From: a virus
Virus record (IMG/VR): IMGVR_UViG_3300009496_000076
Span: 1-23,826 of that record
DNA length: 23,826 bases
Strand: one strand, 5' to 3'
This document shows positions 23,190 to 23,826 of this stretch, piece by piece (position 1 is the first letter of the stretch; each line of letters starts with the position of its first letter). The position numbers and the translations under genes are program-made. The notes below the pieces were generated by a model, which was given only the letters and a program-made list of their open reading frames with translations, did no database searches and was not told the origin of the DNA.

Positions 23190-23826
23190 ATGAGTTTAGA
23201 CTTAAACGCCATAAAGGCGAAACTTAACCAATTAACAACAACTAACGACAGAAAAAATAACTATTTCAGACCAGAGCCTGGTAAACAAAGAGTAAGAATT
23301 GTCCCTTACGTTCACAGAAAAGAAAACCCTTTCCTAGAAATGTATTTCCATTATGATATTGCAAAGAGAAGTATGCTCTCTCCAATAACATTTGGCAATG
23401 CAGATCCAGTAGTAGAATTTGCTGAAAAGCTTAAGAAAACTGGTGACAAAGATGATTGGCTAATGGGCAGAAAAATTGAACCTAAAATGAGAACATATGT
23501 TCCTGTTATAGTAAGAGGTAAAGAATCTGAAGGTGTTAAATTTTGGGGATTCGGAAAAACAATTTATTCTGAATTATTATCTATTATAGCAGATCCTGAT
23601 TATGGTGATATTACCGACTTAATGAATGGAAGAGACATTGACGTTGAATTTACTCCATCTGAAGGTCCTGGACAATATCCAAAGACAGCTATTAGAGTTA
23701 AGCCTAATACATCAGCAGCTACAGAAGATAAAGCAATTGCAAAATCAATAATGGATCAGCCTAAGATAACAAATCTATTTCCAGAGCCAACATATGAAGA
23801 ATTACAGACAGCATTAAATGATTGGA
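23190..23826 (+). CDS. gp32: Single-stranded DNA-binding protein (gp32-like), 3' truncated
   Basis: The first 212 residues are present and the gene runs off the window. The start has AAGGA at good spacing. The core reads FRPEPGKQRVRIVPY (26-40), FLEMYFHYDIAKRSMLSPIT (48-67), WLMGRKIEPKMRTYVPVIVRG (90-110), GVKFWGFGKTIYSELLSIIA (115-134), DITDLMNGRDIDVEF (140-154), the usual gp32 order in T4-related phages. In T4 gp32 this core binds a zinc ion through Cys and His, but no cysteine is present here, so the metal site is absent. The protein would coat single-stranded DNA during replication and recombination and work with the polymerase encoded at 19255. The C-terminal acidic tail lies outside the window. 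Confidence 0.95.
   Translation, partial: MSLDLNAIKAKLNQLTTTNDRKNNYFRPEPGKQRVRIVPYVHRKENPFLEMYFHYDIAKRSMLSPITFGNADPVVEFAEKLKKTGDKDDWLMGRKIEPKMRTYVPVIVRGKESEGVKFWGFGKTIYSELLSIIADPDYGDITDLMNGRDIDVEFTPSEGPGQYPKTAIRVKPNTSAATEDKAIAKSIMDQPKITNLFPEPTYEELQTALNDW

Noticed and set aside
1-23826. Prophage or mobile-element signs (integrase, transposase, attachment sites, IS ends)
   Set aside because: No recombinase-like protein or terminal repeat structure was seen. All genes are phage structural, replication or small accessory genes in one direction.

Overview
This window looks like part of the genome of a strictly lytic, T4-related contractile-tailed phage (myovirus) with an AT-rich genome (roughly 30% GC by eye). 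All supported genes lie on the + strand and are tightly packed. A tail sheath (gp18-like), tail tube (gp19-like), gp26/gp51-like baseplate genes, tape measure, tube-cap-like protein, gp53-like LysM-type protein, hub protein and a gp32-type single-stranded DNA-binding protein place it in the T4 superfamily. Its DNA polymerase, however, is a small family A enzyme rather than the family B gp43 of T4. To my knowledge this fits the 'far-T4' branch typified by Rhodothermus phage RM378 and many uncultured marine phages. A signal-peptide membrane protein of a style common in Bacteroidota (10630-11202) suggests, as inference only, a Bacteroidota host, probably aquatic.

Region 1 (1-7072) is an adhesion module. 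It holds the end of an unidentified virion or fibre protein, a fibre protein with a virion-anchoring type N-terminus, a small Mtd_N-like protein, a repeat-rich fibre, a small conserved protein, a 903-residue modular fibre and a LamG-like lectin protein. Two fibres share the same N-terminal WKKVI-SGS tag. A strong intrinsic terminator (about 3226-3255) splits the module, and a folded RNA leader (3585-3628) precedes the largest fibre.

Region 2 (7113-12226) holds a coiled-coil protein, sheath, tube, a terminator, the host-like membrane protein, and the gp26/gp51 pair that assembles the baseplate hub. Region 3 (12251-19211) holds the tape measure, a tube-cap/initiator-like protein with 16-residue repeats, the gp53-like protein, a large hub protein and a further probable baseplate protein. 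Together these would make the tail tube, its length ruler and the baseplate.

Region 4 (19255-23826) turns to DNA metabolism and probable accessory virion proteins. The family A polymerase is translationally coupled (ATGA) to a protein with a possible PD-(D/E)XK nuclease signature. Three small conserved proteins follow, one with an N-terminus shaped like a T4 capsid-targeting sequence, and then gp32, which runs off the window. The gp32 leader carries AATTAA repeats reminiscent of the T4 gene 32 autoregulatory operator.

Most intergenic gaps carry a TATTTATA element a short distance before the start codon, a candidate phage promoter. The main points of interest are the unusual polymerase and its coupled partner, this recurring element, the structured fibre leader, an in-frame continuation after the stop of the tube-cap gene, and the host-like membrane gene inserted among tail genes. 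No tRNA, CRISPR array, transposase or integrase was seen, and no gap without a gene exceeds about 130 bases.
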